A stretch of DNA of 64,000 bases from positions 44,489,910 to 44,553,909 of the forward strand of contig CM055320.2 of assembly GCA_029255685.2 (NCBI GenBank), in the 5' to 3' direction. The DNA is from Silene conica. Its lineage: Eukaryota; Streptophyta; Magnoliopsida; Caryophyllales; Caryophyllaceae. This document shows, one piece after another, positions 1 through 10,925 of this stretch. The notes below the pieces were generated by a model that saw only the letters and a program-made list of their open reading frames with translations, did not search any database and was not told the origin of the DNA. Numbering within the stretch: position 1 is the stretch's first letter; each line of letters starts with the position of its first letter. The position numbers and the translations under genes were made by a program.

Positions 1-306
1 GTGCAAGTAGAAAGGGATATGGGCCTAAATGTTAGTTCCCCTAAGGATATGCTCAATATAAATGTTAAGGGCAAAGGACAGTTCGATAGAAAGGGTAGGG
101 CAAAGGGGAGGCAACCTTCCAAAGGTTTAAAGAATGTGTCTTCAGAGGCAGGTACATCAGATCCCAACAAGAGCTCTCATCAAGGAGCCAAGTGCTTTTA
201 TTGTAATAATAAAGGACATAAGAAGAGGAATTATTCCAGATATCTCAGCGATCTCAAAGCTGGGAAGATTCTTCCAGTTGGTATGATAACTGTCTCTATT
301 TTGTGA
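1..306 (+). CDS. gag: C1 gag, C-terminal fragment with zinc knuckle (partial 5')
   Basis: The frame is open from the first base to a TGA at 304-306, so the true start lies upstream of the window. The encoded 101 residues are a basic Lys/Gly/Ser-rich linker followed by a nucleocapsid zinc knuckle at residues 65-78: Cys-X2-Cys-X4-His-X4-Tyr. The last ligand is Tyr instead of Cys, which should weaken zinc and RNA binding. The conserved YLSDLKAGK block after the knuckle also occurs in the C2 gag. Gag proteins of this type package element RNA in cytoplasmic particles. The frame ends about 20 residues after the knuckle, where autonomous copia elements continue into protease. Confidence 0.8.
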   Translation: MQVERDMGLNVSSPKDMLNINVKGKGQFDRKGRAKGRQPSKGLKNVSSEAGTSDPNKSSHQGAKCFYCNNKGHKKRNYSRYLSDLKAGKILPVGMITVSIL

Positions 307-3300
307 TAATCTCAACTAACGTATTATGATACAAGTTGTGATGTGAATGCTCTTCTTACTTGAATTAGGGCATGGAAACAAAAATAAGGGAAAGAAAAAT
401 CAAGCATAATGGATCAATGGAACTAAGAGTAGCTCCACTCAGGATGATCAAGGAGCTTTGTTTTTCCGCTTATTTTGCTAGTATTTCAAGTGTTGAAAGA
501 ATAATTTAAAACCCGTATTTTATTTCCTTGTTGGACGAGGAAAGTTAATCCTTTAAACAATTGGTAGTATTTGAGATAATGTGGTGACTTGGTTTTCAAC
601 CCAAGTCACTATTGGTTTTATATTTATGTTCTTAATTAGTTTAAACACTTGCAAATCTTAACATAAAATAGAATTGATTGTGACAATTCAATGTATGACC
701 ATTGAGATGGAATAAGTATAGGATACTTAATTCAAATCAAATCAAAATCAAATTAAGTTTAGAACTTAATTAAAGAGGAAAAGTTATCAACCATTCTAAA
801 CTATCTAAGCTTAAATCGAATATTTTCTGTAATAAATCATAAGGGTACATAAACCAACATCAAAGTCATTGCTTGTGGCCTTAGTAGCTATCTTTGGTGA
901 TAAAATGGGATTATTATTACAAAGATAGAGTGGGAGAAATTTAAAATGCCACAAATAGCAAGTGATTTTGATTAACACAATGGATATGATCTATTAATGA
1001 ATAGTAGGATTTATTGTGTTTTGGTTATGTGAAAGATAAGAAGGAAGATTAAGTTGTGGATGGGATCTACGATTTGAGAAAATCTACGCCTTATGATATT
1101 AAAGGTAGATTAAGTTGTGGATAAGATCTAACGATTCAAATCTACGCCTTATGATATTAAAGGTAGATTAAGTTGTGGATAAGATCTAACGATTTGGTAA
1201 AAATCTACGCCTTATGATCCCAACGGCCCCGGCCCTGGAGGATACTTCAAGGATAAATTCTTGAAGTTTGGAAGGAAAAATTCTATACATGGATAAGATC
1301 CATGATAGAGTCCTCGTACAGTACAAGATAAGATAAATGTGGGGAACTGAAAGTTCCCACACACAGAAATTGTACACCATAAGAAAAGACTCTTATAGAA
1401 ACTACGGGAGGACACTCGAAGAAAATTATTCAAAAGATTTTGCAAAGGCTCAAGAAAGGGTTCTTGGATTTAGATGGTGATCTAAATATGTCAATGCAAA
1501 TTCTAAAGACCATGAAATTTATAAGACATACATGCTAATAAATGAGATTTATTGGGAGAAGCATATGTTGACATGTGGATGCCAGCAGTCTGCAAAGTTA
1601 AGGGTAACTTTGTTGAAAGTAGTAAGGTAATTCATTGAGAATGAATTCAGTAAACTCAATAACCATTTTTCAAAAGGGTATTTGAAAAGGATGTGACTAT
1701 TAGCACATATGGTTAAGTCCCAACCATTTCAATTCATTAAATGTTAAGGAACATTGAATTGAGTGGGAGCTTTATGATTTACGATTAAATGTAAAGTTCA
1801 GTGGGAGTTCTCGCTCCAGGATTTGAAGCTATTGAGTCATGGGTATGACTTCGGGATCTTCAGAATCAGGCAAGAACAAGAGTTTAGTGGGAGTAAACGT
1901 TATCTAAAACAACTCATTGCTCGTTTGGAATGAAGCATTGATACTTATAAAAGGTACACGAGTTTTGGTTCTAGATGACATATTGATATGAATTAAATCT
2001 AATTGAACATGGGATGTTTAGTTGAGATTATAAAAGACATCTTGTTATTAGTGTTAAGGTTGTTCATGGAGATGAAGATAGTATAACCATGATAGGATCA
2101 TGGAAATTTATCGAACCTTAAGTACTATTGTTTGCACGTTTAAATCGCTAATGTTTCCGCCATTAGTATAATCGTGTAAAGTGGATGCACACAGCTTACA
2201 GGACAACCCGTTGAGCAGGTGTTAAACCAATGATTAAACCTTGATCAATTGTCAAAGTATTCTCCAATGAAGATGAAAGACAAATTCAAGATCTTGGAAG
2301 ATAACTTAGTCGTATGGTAAAAGGTTTGCAACGACTCAAGTTCCAAGACGCCAAGCAAAGATTTGTGAAAATCTTTGGCTTACATTCATTGACTATGCAT
2401 CTCAATGACTTGTATTTTAACTACATGGTCATCACAAGATTCTACAAAATGTGTAAGTTCACAAATTATGTAAAAGCATTGCTGTGGCTGGGAGTTACAC
2501 AATGCACATAATCTTATTCGCTAGTCATGAGAATGACTTGTCTCTTTCAGAGGAAAGATCAATGTATGGATATGATCCGCAAAGTGAACGCTCGCACGAA
2601 CCGTGGTAAACCTGGTTTACTCAAAATGAAGATAATTACAATTTTAAGGGATACAAACGAGAGACCCTAAAGCTGATTGTAAATTAAATGGTGTTCAAAG
2701 GTTGACCACTTGGATGGTGTAATCCACTAATTGTTTGAGTTATTTATAACTCACGAAAGGTCAAGTAAAATTCAAATGGGATGGTAAGACCATATTGAAC
2801 CCCATTAAAGTGAATTGAATTATCATGACCTCGCCCCTAGTTGCTTAAGTGAGGTGACATCTCAATGCAACCGGATGAGTGATGCGATTGATGGCGAGTT
2901 CAATTGCCATAGAGTCATACGGGATGACTAATCGATCATCTAGGCATAGACATGTTAAGATACATTTGTCGGGCTAATGACCGCTGATAGAGCTCTGGCG
3001 TAATCTTATTAAAAGACTGCCTGGTCGTGGCGGGAGCATCTATCGTGTTTCACATGAGTCAGTTCTTGGACTGATGACTGTTCTCTGAGGTGGCATAGTT
3101 TTCAGATTAACTTTGATTTATGTCCTAACACCTTCGTAACTGGGGTTTATAAGGACATATTTTGGGTTATGATGGGTTGTGGCCAGCCGGAAGGAATAAG
3201 TCAATTAGGAATTGTCCACCCCTTGTCAGGGTTGAGAAATATCTCTAGGCCACTCGAGGAGAATAATATCTAGAAATGCGTGGTCACGCTCGGAAGGTAT

Positions 3301-3442
3301 CTATGGTAGATAATTCCGGTCAGTAGTTATAACTCCAGATCGAGATAAACCACTCTAGATTTTAATCAATTGCCGGCACGACCTGAGAGGACGCCATGCA
3401 TTGAGTGGGAGATAGTAATAGGGCAAGAGAATTGGTGACACA
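307..3442 (+). other. C1 post-gag region without pol
   Basis: This 3.1 kb stretch has no ORF longer than about 65 codons and I recognise no pol motif in any frame. It contains several copies of the octamer AGTGGGAG (near 928, 1759, 1800, 1889 and 3407), the same sequence that forms the real PPT at 3459. It also holds a threefold tandem repeat (1046-1219). Parts are similar to the reverse complement of 30728-33114 in C2, for example the segment around 1400 containing ACGGGAGGACACTCGAAG. It is therefore an inherited part of the family, not a random deletion scar. Confidence 0.6.
1046..1219 (+). repeat. Threefold tandem repeat in C1, ~60 bp unit
   Basis: Three copies start at 1046, 1107 and 1165 (periods 61 and 58 bp). 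Each begins AGATTAAGTTGTGGAT and ends AAATCTACGCCTTATGAT, with small indels between them. It lies in the non-coding post-gag region and no function is evident. Confidence 0.85.
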
Positions 3443-3467
3443 CACTTGTCTCGGACAAGTGGGAGAT
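3443..3467 (+). promoter_or_regulatory. C1 polypurine tract overlapping a hairpin
   Basis: AAGTGGGAGAT lies immediately before the 3' LTR, as expected for the primer of plus-strand DNA synthesis. The tract is overlapped by a perfect hairpin: CACTTGTC, a TCG loop, then GACAAGTG (3443-3461). The equivalent hairpin occurs at the same place in C2 and, with one mismatch, in C5. A second PPT-like AGTGGGAG sits about 50 bp upstream. Confidence 0.75.
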
Positions 3468-4756
3468 TGTTGGAGGAAGTGTCCTCGACAATAGTGTGTT
3501 GACGTAATTAAGACTACTTTGAATGAAACACAACTGGGAGTGTTACTCTTTTAAAGTCGACTGATCAACATTTATCGATAATGATTGGCTGTCTAGAGTT
3601 TGACATTATCGTCATATGATGGTGGTGATCAGTTGATCCCTTAAGGTCATATCTTTAGGGAATTCCGTCTCAATGGAATAATTAATTAATATTGTATTGG
3701 ATACAAATTAATTAATAACTGGAAAGTTTGGAAATAATTTTATATGACGAATATTTTTATAATAGGATTATAATAATAATAGTCAAAGTAATAAAATAGT
3801 TTTATTACTCGGTTTTTATTTATTCGTTTGGGAAACGATTAAATTGAGAATGAACACGGTTGATCATAAAATTACAAAGAGTTGTAATTAAATTATGACA
3901 TTACATTTTTATACAATAATAATTTCGAAATTATTAGTGAAATTATTTTAATGTAATAAATTTGTAAATTATTAATTTTAATAGTTAAAATTGCACAATT
4001 AACAAATTGGGTCATGTGTTATGCAACATATGTGACATGTTACAAATTAACACAATTCACAAAAATAAAATGGGTCCAATTAAGACCTCATTTCAGCCGT
4101 GTAGTATTGTGTGTATGGAGAGGTTGTGTGTACATATTGATTGTGTGTGTAAGTAAGAAATAGGTGTGTAAGTGTGTAAGAAATGTGTAAGGCATATTCT
4201 TGCCTTTGTGTAAGAATTAGAAGGCCATGCATTGGCCTATTTGGGGAGCCTTGGCCGGCCAAGTGCATGAGCAAGGAAGCTCATTTTTGCCCCATATATA
4301 CCACACAAACACACTACACATCAAGAGTTGTTGGTTAATGCACACACCCATATCATACTACAACCTCCATCATACTAGCCATAATACTTAGAAATAGTTT
4401 TTCTAAGTAAGAAATTATTTCCATTACTAATAATATTAAGGGTAATATTAATAATATTTCTAGTATACTAATACTAATTTTCTAGTAACAAAATTAGTAT
4501 TAGTTTGAGATCGGGTCCTTGATACGCACCTTTAGGAGACGATTTTTGTTAGATCGTTACAAGAGGATTTCGGGTTTTTGAAGACTCAAATAATAGGTGA
4601 TTATTGAGTATAAACCTTCTAAAACCAATGTAAGGACTATCTCATCTTATGATATCATCTTGCATGCATAAGATCCATTTAAGTTTTATGACTAAACTTA
4701 AAGAAACAAAACTCACATTAGAAGTGAGTGTAAAATCAGGAACTTAATTTCCAACA
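3468..4756 (+). repeat. C1 3' LTR (1289 bp)
   Basis: It begins TGTTGG and ends CCAACA, a perfect short inverted terminal repeat, directly after the PPT. It contains a nested inverted repeat at 3560-3633: outer arms ACTGATCA/TGATCAGT, inner arms CGATAATG/CATTATCG. The same position in other copia LTRs of this window holds an equivalent structure. The 5' partner LTR is outside the window. No coding sequence is evident. Confidence 0.85.
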
Positions 4757-6062
4757 TATCATAGTCTCCGATCAATTCTATCCACCTCCTCTGCCTCATG
4801 TTCAACTCTTTCTGGGTGTAGATATATTTCAGGCTCTTATGATCAGAAAACACCTTAAAAGTGGCTCCGTAAAGGTAATGGCACCACAATTTAAGTGCAA
4901 AGACCACAGCTCCCAATTCCAAATCATGAGTCGGATAATTTTCTTCGTAGGTCTTCAACTGGCGAGAAGCATACGCTATCACCCTCCCATTCTGCATTAG
5001 CACACAACCCAACCCATGCTTCGAAGCGTCAGTATAAACTTCGAAGTTATCACTCCCAACTGGCAAAGCAAGGATAGGAGCTGTTGTCAGGCGTTCCTTA
5101 AGGGTTAGGAATGCCTTCTCACTACTCTCATCCCAGACAAAACAGTTCTCTTTCCTCATTAACGACGTCAACGGCTTCGCTATCTTTGAAAAATCTTTGA
5201 CAAATCTCCGATAATATCCAGCCAATCCCAGAAAGCTTCGAATCTCACTCACATTCTTCGGACTTTGCCGCTTAGTTACAGCCTCGATCTTACTGGGATC
5301 AACAGACACTCCCTCCTTTGAAATCACATGCCCCAAAAACGCCACTGTCTCCAACCAGAACTCACACTTACTCAACTTAGCATTGAGTTTATGTTCTTCC
5401 AGGGTCTGAAGTACTTTCCTCAAATGGTCCTCGTGCTCTTCTGCATTATTGGAGTATACCAGAATATCATCTATGAATACCACCACAAACTTATCCAGAT
5501 AGGGGCTGAAGACTCGATTCATCAAGTCCATAAACACAGCTGGAGCATTAGTCAGTCCAAATGGCATATCCACAAATTCATAGTGGCCATACCTCGTTCG
5601 GAAAGCGGTCTTTGGAATATCTTCATCCTTTATTCTCAACTGATGATACCCGGATCTCAAATCAATCTTGGAGAATACCCCAGCTCCACTTAACTGATCG
5701 AACAAGTCGTCAATTCTCGGCAACGGATAACGGTTCTTGATGGTCACATTGTTCAGCTCTCGGTAATCAACACAAAGTCTCAAACTACCATCCTTCTTCT
5801 TCACAAACAAAACGGGTGCTCCCCAGGGCGACACACTGGGTCGAATGAACCCTTTCTCAGCTAGTTCATCCAACTGCTTCTTCAACTCCTCCATCTCCTT
5901 CGGTCCCATACGGTACGGTGATTTAGATATTGGTTCCGCCCCTGGTTTTAGGTCAATGGAAAATTCTACTTCCCTCCTTGGCGGCAACCCTGGAACGTCG
6001 TCTCGAAATACTCCCTCAAACTCCCGTACCACAGGTATCTCACTAGTCTTTGGAGTCTCAGC
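4757..6062 (-). pseudogene. pol: G1 pol: reverse transcriptase and RNase H, truncated
   Basis: The frame continues from the upstream protease across a TAG and begins with the typical linker before RT ([11 protein letters not shown]). RT blocks follow in order: [38 protein letters not shown], and the catalytic box [10 protein letters not shown] (Tyr of YxDD replaced by Phe-Ile). RNase H follows with [10 protein letters not shown] and SDHKSLKYI. The frame enters the C1 LTR just after GDYDM, so the tail of RNase H and all of integrase are missing. Function in the intact element is copying of element RNA into DNA. No frameshift is seen in the part present. Confidence 0.85.
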
Positions 6063-6065
6063 CTA

Positions 6066-7067
6066 ACAATTCCACATTTGGCACAAGATCAGGCTCTCTC
6101 CTTTCCTCAAGCTAGACTTCAGGGTATTGACAGAAATGAATTTGATTTTTGGTTTGACTCGATATCCCTTGTAAGACACCCTCACTCCCTTAGGTTCCTT
6201 CAAGGAAATCTTCTTTTGATGACAGTCGATGAAAGCTCGATACTTCCCTAGCCAGTCCATCCCCAGAATCACCTCAAAGCCCCCCAGCGGAAATTCTATG
6301 AGGTCACAATAGAAAATTGCTTCCCCGATTTTGATGGGTACACTACCATATACTCTATTACAAACTATCGACTCGCCTGATGGTATGATCACTGAATCCG
6401 CGACCCAATCAAATCTCTCAAGTCCCAAAGCCTTAACATGATCTCTAGAGACAAACGAATGGGTCACACCAGAATCGAAAAGTACGAAAGTAGGTTTAGA
6501 GTTTACAAGAAAAGTACCGGTGACCACGTGAGCATCCTCCTTTGCGGCCTGCTTTGCCATGGCAAAGAGCTTGCCACTGGATTTGACCCCGCTCTGACTG
6601 GCACCAGATGTCCCAGCCTGCTGGTTCCCTTCAGCTCCCGTGTTCTGACTGCTTCCATTCCCTTGGTATTGATTCTGGTACGAGCGGTTCTGATAGTTGT
6701 TGTAGCTCCTCTGGTTATTACTGCTCCCTCCAGACTTCGCACCCCCACCATAGTTGGGCATGGGTGTGCGATAGCCACTGTTACCATAAGACTGGGTGCG
6801 AGATCCCTGGTATCCAGATGTAGGCGTACGGTAACCCCCGGACTGATTCCCTCCAGAAGAGCGACACACTGCTTGCTTATGTCCTCTCTTCCCACAGCCA
6901 AAACAAACTATTCCCGCTGAACCACCGCCAGAAACTCCACTCATGTGACTGCCCCCACTCTGATTTCTCGCACCCCCGGAAGCGTTGTTACAGAAGTAAC
7001 CACTATACTTGTTGGTACTAGGTTTCTTTGACCCAGAACTTTCCGTCACTGTCTCAGCCTTCCTCTT
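6066..7067 (-). pseudogene. gag-pol: G1 gag C-terminal zinc knuckle and aspartic protease
   Basis: A Gly/Ser/Asn/Gln-rich linker surrounds a zinc knuckle with intact ligands (CFGCGKRGHKQAVC). A retropepsin-like protease follows, active-site motif LFDSGVTHSFVS, with Val in place of the usual Ala after DSG, and a downstream VILGMDWL flap-side motif. The segment is bounded by two in-frame TAG codons, at 7068-7070 and 6063-6065, neither at a normal gag-pol boundary. Both fit CAG to TAG changes, expected from deamination of methylated cytosine in CHG context. I treat them as disabling mutations, not programmed readthrough. Confidence 0.8.
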
Positions 7068-7739
7068 CTATGATTTCGATTTCTTTTCTTCCTTGATCAT
7101 ATCTGAGAGCCTCTCCGCTGCCCCAGCCCTTAAGTAGATGTCCCGGACTGTGGTAGGCGGAGCCGCAATCAGTCTCTTCATGATAACGATTGATAACCCT
7201 CTCTCGAACTTCATTGCCAGCATGGCATCATCAAACCCCATGTCCCCCACGTAACTCACCAGCTGAATAAACTTTCTGTAATAAGCCTCCACTGTCATGT
7301 CCTCCGTCATCCTGAATGTATCAAACTCCTCCCTTAGTTTGCTTTTCTGGAATTCTGGTAGAAACACCTCATACAAGATCTTTTTGAATGCGATCCAAGC
7401 AACAAACTCGGTCCCATCCTCTTGAGCTGCCTCCCGGATCTCCCCCTTGTTCCCGGTCCACCAGTCTCCAGCCATACCCCTCAGATAATCGGCTGCTTGG
7501 TCAACCCTCAATTCTTCAGGGCAATCCACCAACTCGAATAGGTTACTGAATTCCTGGCACCAAGCTCCCAGTAGATGAGGTTCCCCCTCCCCAGTGAATT
7601 GGGTAGGGTGATGCCTCGCGATGATTGTGCTCGTTTTTGCGGAGTCCATGCGTTTGGCCTTTAAGGCCTCATTCTCAGCTATCAAACGATCCAATTCATC
7701 TTGCGTGATATTAGCGAGATTGTCTCTTCGCGGAGGCAT
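7068..7739 (-). pseudogene. gag: G1 gag: capsid domain
   Basis: The likely start is the ATG at 7739 (MPPRRDNLANITQ); an upstream in-frame Met at 7790 gives an unlikely hydrophobic extension. The protein has the plant retrotrans-gag capsid signature: HHPTQFTGEGEPHLLGAW, then YLRGMAGDWW, FLPEFQKSKLREEF and MTVEAYYRKF. It ends at TAG 7068-7070 before the zinc knuckle, so the gag reading is cut short by nonsense. Known role: assembly of virus-like particles. Confidence 0.8.
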
Positions 7740-8280
7740 ACTATAATACAACAGAAAAAGAAATGAGTCCCGACTCATGTGGGTACCCATTTGGATTAGG
7801 GCTATGTTCCCTAAGCATTAAAGTCTATAAACACTTATCATATAAAGTAGTTCTCTTCTATAACATGGCTCAGGGATCACATAACCGCATATCACTAGAC
7901 ATGATGAGAGGAGAATCACTAGCATGTTTCAAATCACTTCACATATCATATTAATATACACCTCTTTATTCAAACAATTAAAGATTCTTTCATGCTCATG
8001 CCCCTTCCGGCTTTTCCAAAAAGTCAATTATACTCAGAATTCTCATAAAATACGTATCACAGTATACCATCACGTCCATCTTTTCTTAACCTACCCTTTT
8101 CCTCTCGTATTTTCACTCTGGGTTCCTGGGTAAAACTGATAGGGCCAATGGTTCGGTGTGAGGGGGCCCCAGACTCATACTTCCCCTTTTGTGTGCTCCT
8201 AACAGCCCTATCCCGGGGTTCATTTTATTTAGACTCTCCTACATTCATTGGATTCATTCGGTTAGGCTTGAGGATCGTTC

Positions 8281-8292
8281 GCTCTGATACCA
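8281..8292 (-). promoter_or_regulatory. G1 primer-binding site (initiator tRNA-Met)
   Basis: On the minus strand TGGTATCAGAGC lies 3 bp after the 5' LTR, complementary to the 3' end of plant initiator tRNA-Met. The 540 bp between this site and the gag start (7740-8280) form the leader, with no ORF of note. Confidence 0.9.
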
Positions 8293-8675
8293 CTTTGTAA
8301 CACCCCCATTTATTTAAGGGCCTGTACAAGGACTCCTCAGATAAATAATGGTGTTACCATCTCGGTTTCCCGAGGCAGTAGATACAAAGGAAAGATAAAA
8401 AGTACTTAAATTAAAATTAAAGTCATAACATGTTCTTACAACAGTATCCGAAAGTCTCAACAAAATAAATGAAGTACAACTCATGCTAAACTGACTAAGG
8501 TGATCTTGACTCTAGTCTGGTCCGGATCCAAGCTCTTTCTCCCATAGGTCCCCCTTAGTCTCAGCCACCTGTCAATCTGCTCCCCAATAATTTGGTTCAT
8601 CGCAGGTGATCACGAATACACAGGGTCAACCACGAGGTTGAGTAGGGAAAAAGAAATAAATATGCCAACAGTATA

Positions 8676-8837
8676 ATAAACTCCGCACCGATCCAATGCC
8701 AAATAAACTCCGCACCGATCCAACACCATATAAACTCCGCACCGATCCAACACCATATAAACTCCGCACCGATCCAACGCCAAATAAACTCCGCACCGAT
8801 CCAACGCCAAATATACTCCACACCGATCCAACACCAA
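8676..8837 (+). repeat. 27-bp minisatellite, six units, in the G1 LTR
   Basis: Units start at 8676, 8703, 8730, 8757, 8784 and 8811, exactly 27 bp apart, each containing CTCCGCACCGATCCAA (CTCCACACC in the last). Apparent ORFs on both strands here are by-products of a unit length divisible by three. Confidence 0.95.
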
Positions 8838-9300
8838 ATCACAAGACCCAATATATATTCACATCGTATTATATCACAGTATAATATAGATAGCACAATA
8901 TAACGATCACAAGATATTATATCACAACATGTTTAATACCAAGTAAGAACAGATTACACATCATCATATATCAGTATTTTCCCCTACCTGGAATAGCAGG
9001 TAACGCAGATAAACCCGAGGCTTGTTTAGAAATGTTCCACGCGAAACCCGCTACCTAAACAAATATTATTTAATTAATAAACACCCTAATTCTCGTAATA
9101 CGTGTACACATTCTATTTATAGAAACTTCCTATATTTAGAAAGCTTACCAACAACCGAGGTTACCCAAAATAGCAACTTTCTAAATATAGTAACTTCTAA
9201 AAATAGTAACTTCCAAAAATAGATACTTTTGTTTTGAACTTCAAATTAATTTCAAAATACTCATTAAAACCATGTCAAAACTTCCTATAATAAAATATAT

Positions 9301-9336
9301 ACTCATAATAATAATAATAATAATAATAATTATTAT

Positions 9337-9376
<40 letters not shown>
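9301..9376 (+). repeat. ATA/TAA microsatellite
   Basis: An (AAT)n run passes through a short TTATTATTA inversion near 9330, so the two halves form an inverted repeat. It lies inside the G1 LTR. Confidence 0.9.
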
Positions 9377-9378
<2 letters not shown>

Positions 9379-10438
9379 CCAAACCACCTAAACACCACAA
9401 AACCGAGACCACCCCACGAGTTCAACCAGCCCATTAACCACCGAGTCAAGCCCTCACTACCTCCAACAACCGCCGACACTCACAACCAGCCTACCCTCAA
9501 CCACCACGGACACCAACCACCCCTTCGACAGCCACCGACAAGACAGACAAGACGCAAACCCAACCCTGGTTCCTCCCTAACACGACGCTGCTACCCCCCC
9601 TGAACAGACCCCTGTCGACGCAACCACCAGGGCTTCCACCACCCACAACCGCCTTCTGAGTTCCCTCTGACACCAGACTCACACACCATGGTGGTGCCAC
9701 TGTGTCGACCTCCCCCGAGTCAACAGTGGTACCAACCCCTTACACCCCCCTTGCGAAAACACTAACAGACCCGAGACCACAACCATGACAACAGGTAAAA
9801 CGAACACTCCTTTTTACACCACTCCCGACCTCTGCAACCACCGAGACAGCCCACCCACGACTCCCCTGACCACCGTGAATAAAGTAACAAAAACACAAAC
9901 TCAAGATTATAACCCATACAAACGTGAGCAGACATAACCCGATTGAATTGCTGGTGGGAAAAGCGTGAAACCTTACCTGTTTCTGGGTCAAATCGAAGGC
10001 TCTAGGCACGACAGTCCTCACCGTGAGATGACTATTTCCTTTCTGGCTAGTGGCGGCAGCACAAATGGGTGTGGTGTGTGTTGATGGTAGGTCACAACTA
10101 GGGTGGATATGGTCTTATATGACGGCAGGGGAGTGGTTTTGTGTGAGGAAGAGTGTTACGTTGAATGATAGGGTTTCTAAACTATTCACGGGCTGTATGT
10201 TTGCATAAGAAACGAAGCCCAAAACCCCTCCACGAGGTCCCTAGTTCGACTCTCACAAGAGGCATGACACATATTCAGGAGACCCCTAGTTCGAATCCCA
10301 TAAGTAGCATGACACACACACATATACTTATAAACGAACCACTTACTACCATTGTATTTATCATTGTATCAAATATATAACCGTTTAACTACTATAACCA
10401 AATAAGATAAAATCGTAACCAAAATTCGAGGTATTACA

Positions 10439-10925
10439 TGATCTCTGTTGCCTGTGTGGGATAATGACTGAAACAACCACTCACCTGTTTGAATACTGTG
10501 TGGTTAGTTGCAAGGTAAAAGAGGTTGTACAAGCATGGTTGGGAAGACCTATACCAGATGATACTGAGCTTCTGATTGCCAATTCTGCTAGTATCCAATG
10601 GCAGATTCTGACTTTGGTACTAACAACTGTCCATTACTTCATCTGTTACCGACGGAACCAAGCAAGGGTGAACATGATTCTTATCCACCCAAGGAAGATG
10701 GCTGAGCTTATTACGGACATGGTGCAGAAGCGTATTGATATTAAAGGAGGTCAGAACTTCGACTGGAAAATGATCATAGACCAGAGCTGAAAGTCTATCG
10801 AGTGCTTTAAGGATTTTGTTGTTTTATTTTGTTGTTCTGGAGGCTCGAACTCCTAATCCCTTGTAAATTGTAAACAGTTATTTGATATTTACCTATACTA
10901 CTCACATTTCACAAAAAAAAAAAAA
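10439..10925 (+). mobile_element. LINE 3'-end fragment with poly(A)
   Basis: An open frame from 10440 to 10790 encodes the C-terminal zinc-binding region of plant L1-type LINE RT proteins (zf-RVT): CCLCG, then His and Cys in THLFEYC. The same region with similar spacing occurs in the LINE at 37252-40486. A 3' UTR and a poly(A) run of about 13 A (10913-10925) follow. The upstream part is cut off by G1. The poly(A) abuts copia LTR sequence (C3), so the LINE inserted into that LTR. Confidence 0.75.

Larger units (their letters stand above)
1..4756 (+). mobile_element. C1: gag-only Ty1/copia element, 5' end outside the window
   Basis: What is visible is the end of a gag gene, about 3.1 kb with no long ORF, a polypurine tract and a 3' LTR (3468-4756). 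No protease, integrase, reverse transcriptase or RNase H motif follows gag. It is inserted in the RNase H region of the minus-strand gypsy element G1: the G1 reading frame runs intact up to 4757 and then enters the C1 LTR. The 5 bp next to the LTR are TATCA (4757-4761), the expected target duplication, whose partner lies outside the window. The gag sequence, post-gag region and PPT resemble C2 (29426-41012), so lack of pol looks like a property of the family. This matches the published class of non-autonomous LTR elements keeping only a GAG domain (TR-GAG). The family assignment is firm; the TR-GAG label is inference. Confidence 0.85.
4757..10438 (-). mobile_element. G1: Ty3/gypsy retrotransposon, 3' part removed by the C1 insertion
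   Basis: In minus-strand order: 5' LTR (10438-8296), initiator-Met primer site, leader, gag, zinc knuckle and protease, then RT and RNase H. The rest of RNase H, integrase and the 3' LTR would continue beyond C1, outside the window. PR-RT-RH order, the protease DSG motif and the RT motifs place it in Ty3/gypsy. The tRNA-Met primer and LTR starting TGTAATACC are common in plant chromoviruses such as the Tekay/Del group, but the diagnostic chromodomain would lie in the missing part. Gag to RNase H reads in one frame over about 3 kb, interrupted only by two TAG codons. G1 is itself inserted in a LINE (10439-10925). Confidence 0.85.
8296..10438 (-). repeat. G1 5' LTR (2143 bp)
   Basis: On the minus strand it runs from TGTAATACCTCG to GGGGGTGTTACA. 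It contains a 27-bp minisatellite (8676-8837), an (ATA)n/(TAA)n tract (9301-9376) and a C-rich segment without reliable ORFs (9380-9760). Around 10225-10305 there are two tRNA T-arm-like boxes (TAGTTCGAATCCCATAAG and a relative), possibly an old SINE remnant. The 3' LTR is not in the window. Confidence 0.85.

Noticed and set aside
2314..2511. Possible remnant of copia pol in the C1 post-gag region
   Set aside because: No RT, integrase or RNase H motif is found in any frame here; the similarity to C2 is to its non-coding region.
6063..7070. Programmed TAG readthrough between gag and pol in G1
   Set aside because: The first TAG precedes the zinc knuckle and the second lies between protease and RT; neither is a normal gag-pol boundary, so mutation is more likely.
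8597..8896. Repetitive ORFs on both strands
   Set aside because: They come from the 27-bp minisatellite, whose unit length keeps any frame open.
10225..10305. tRNA gene or intact SINE in the G1 LTR
   Set aside because: Only T-arm-like boxes are visible; no cloverleaf, no A box at proper distance and no tail, so at most a remnant.
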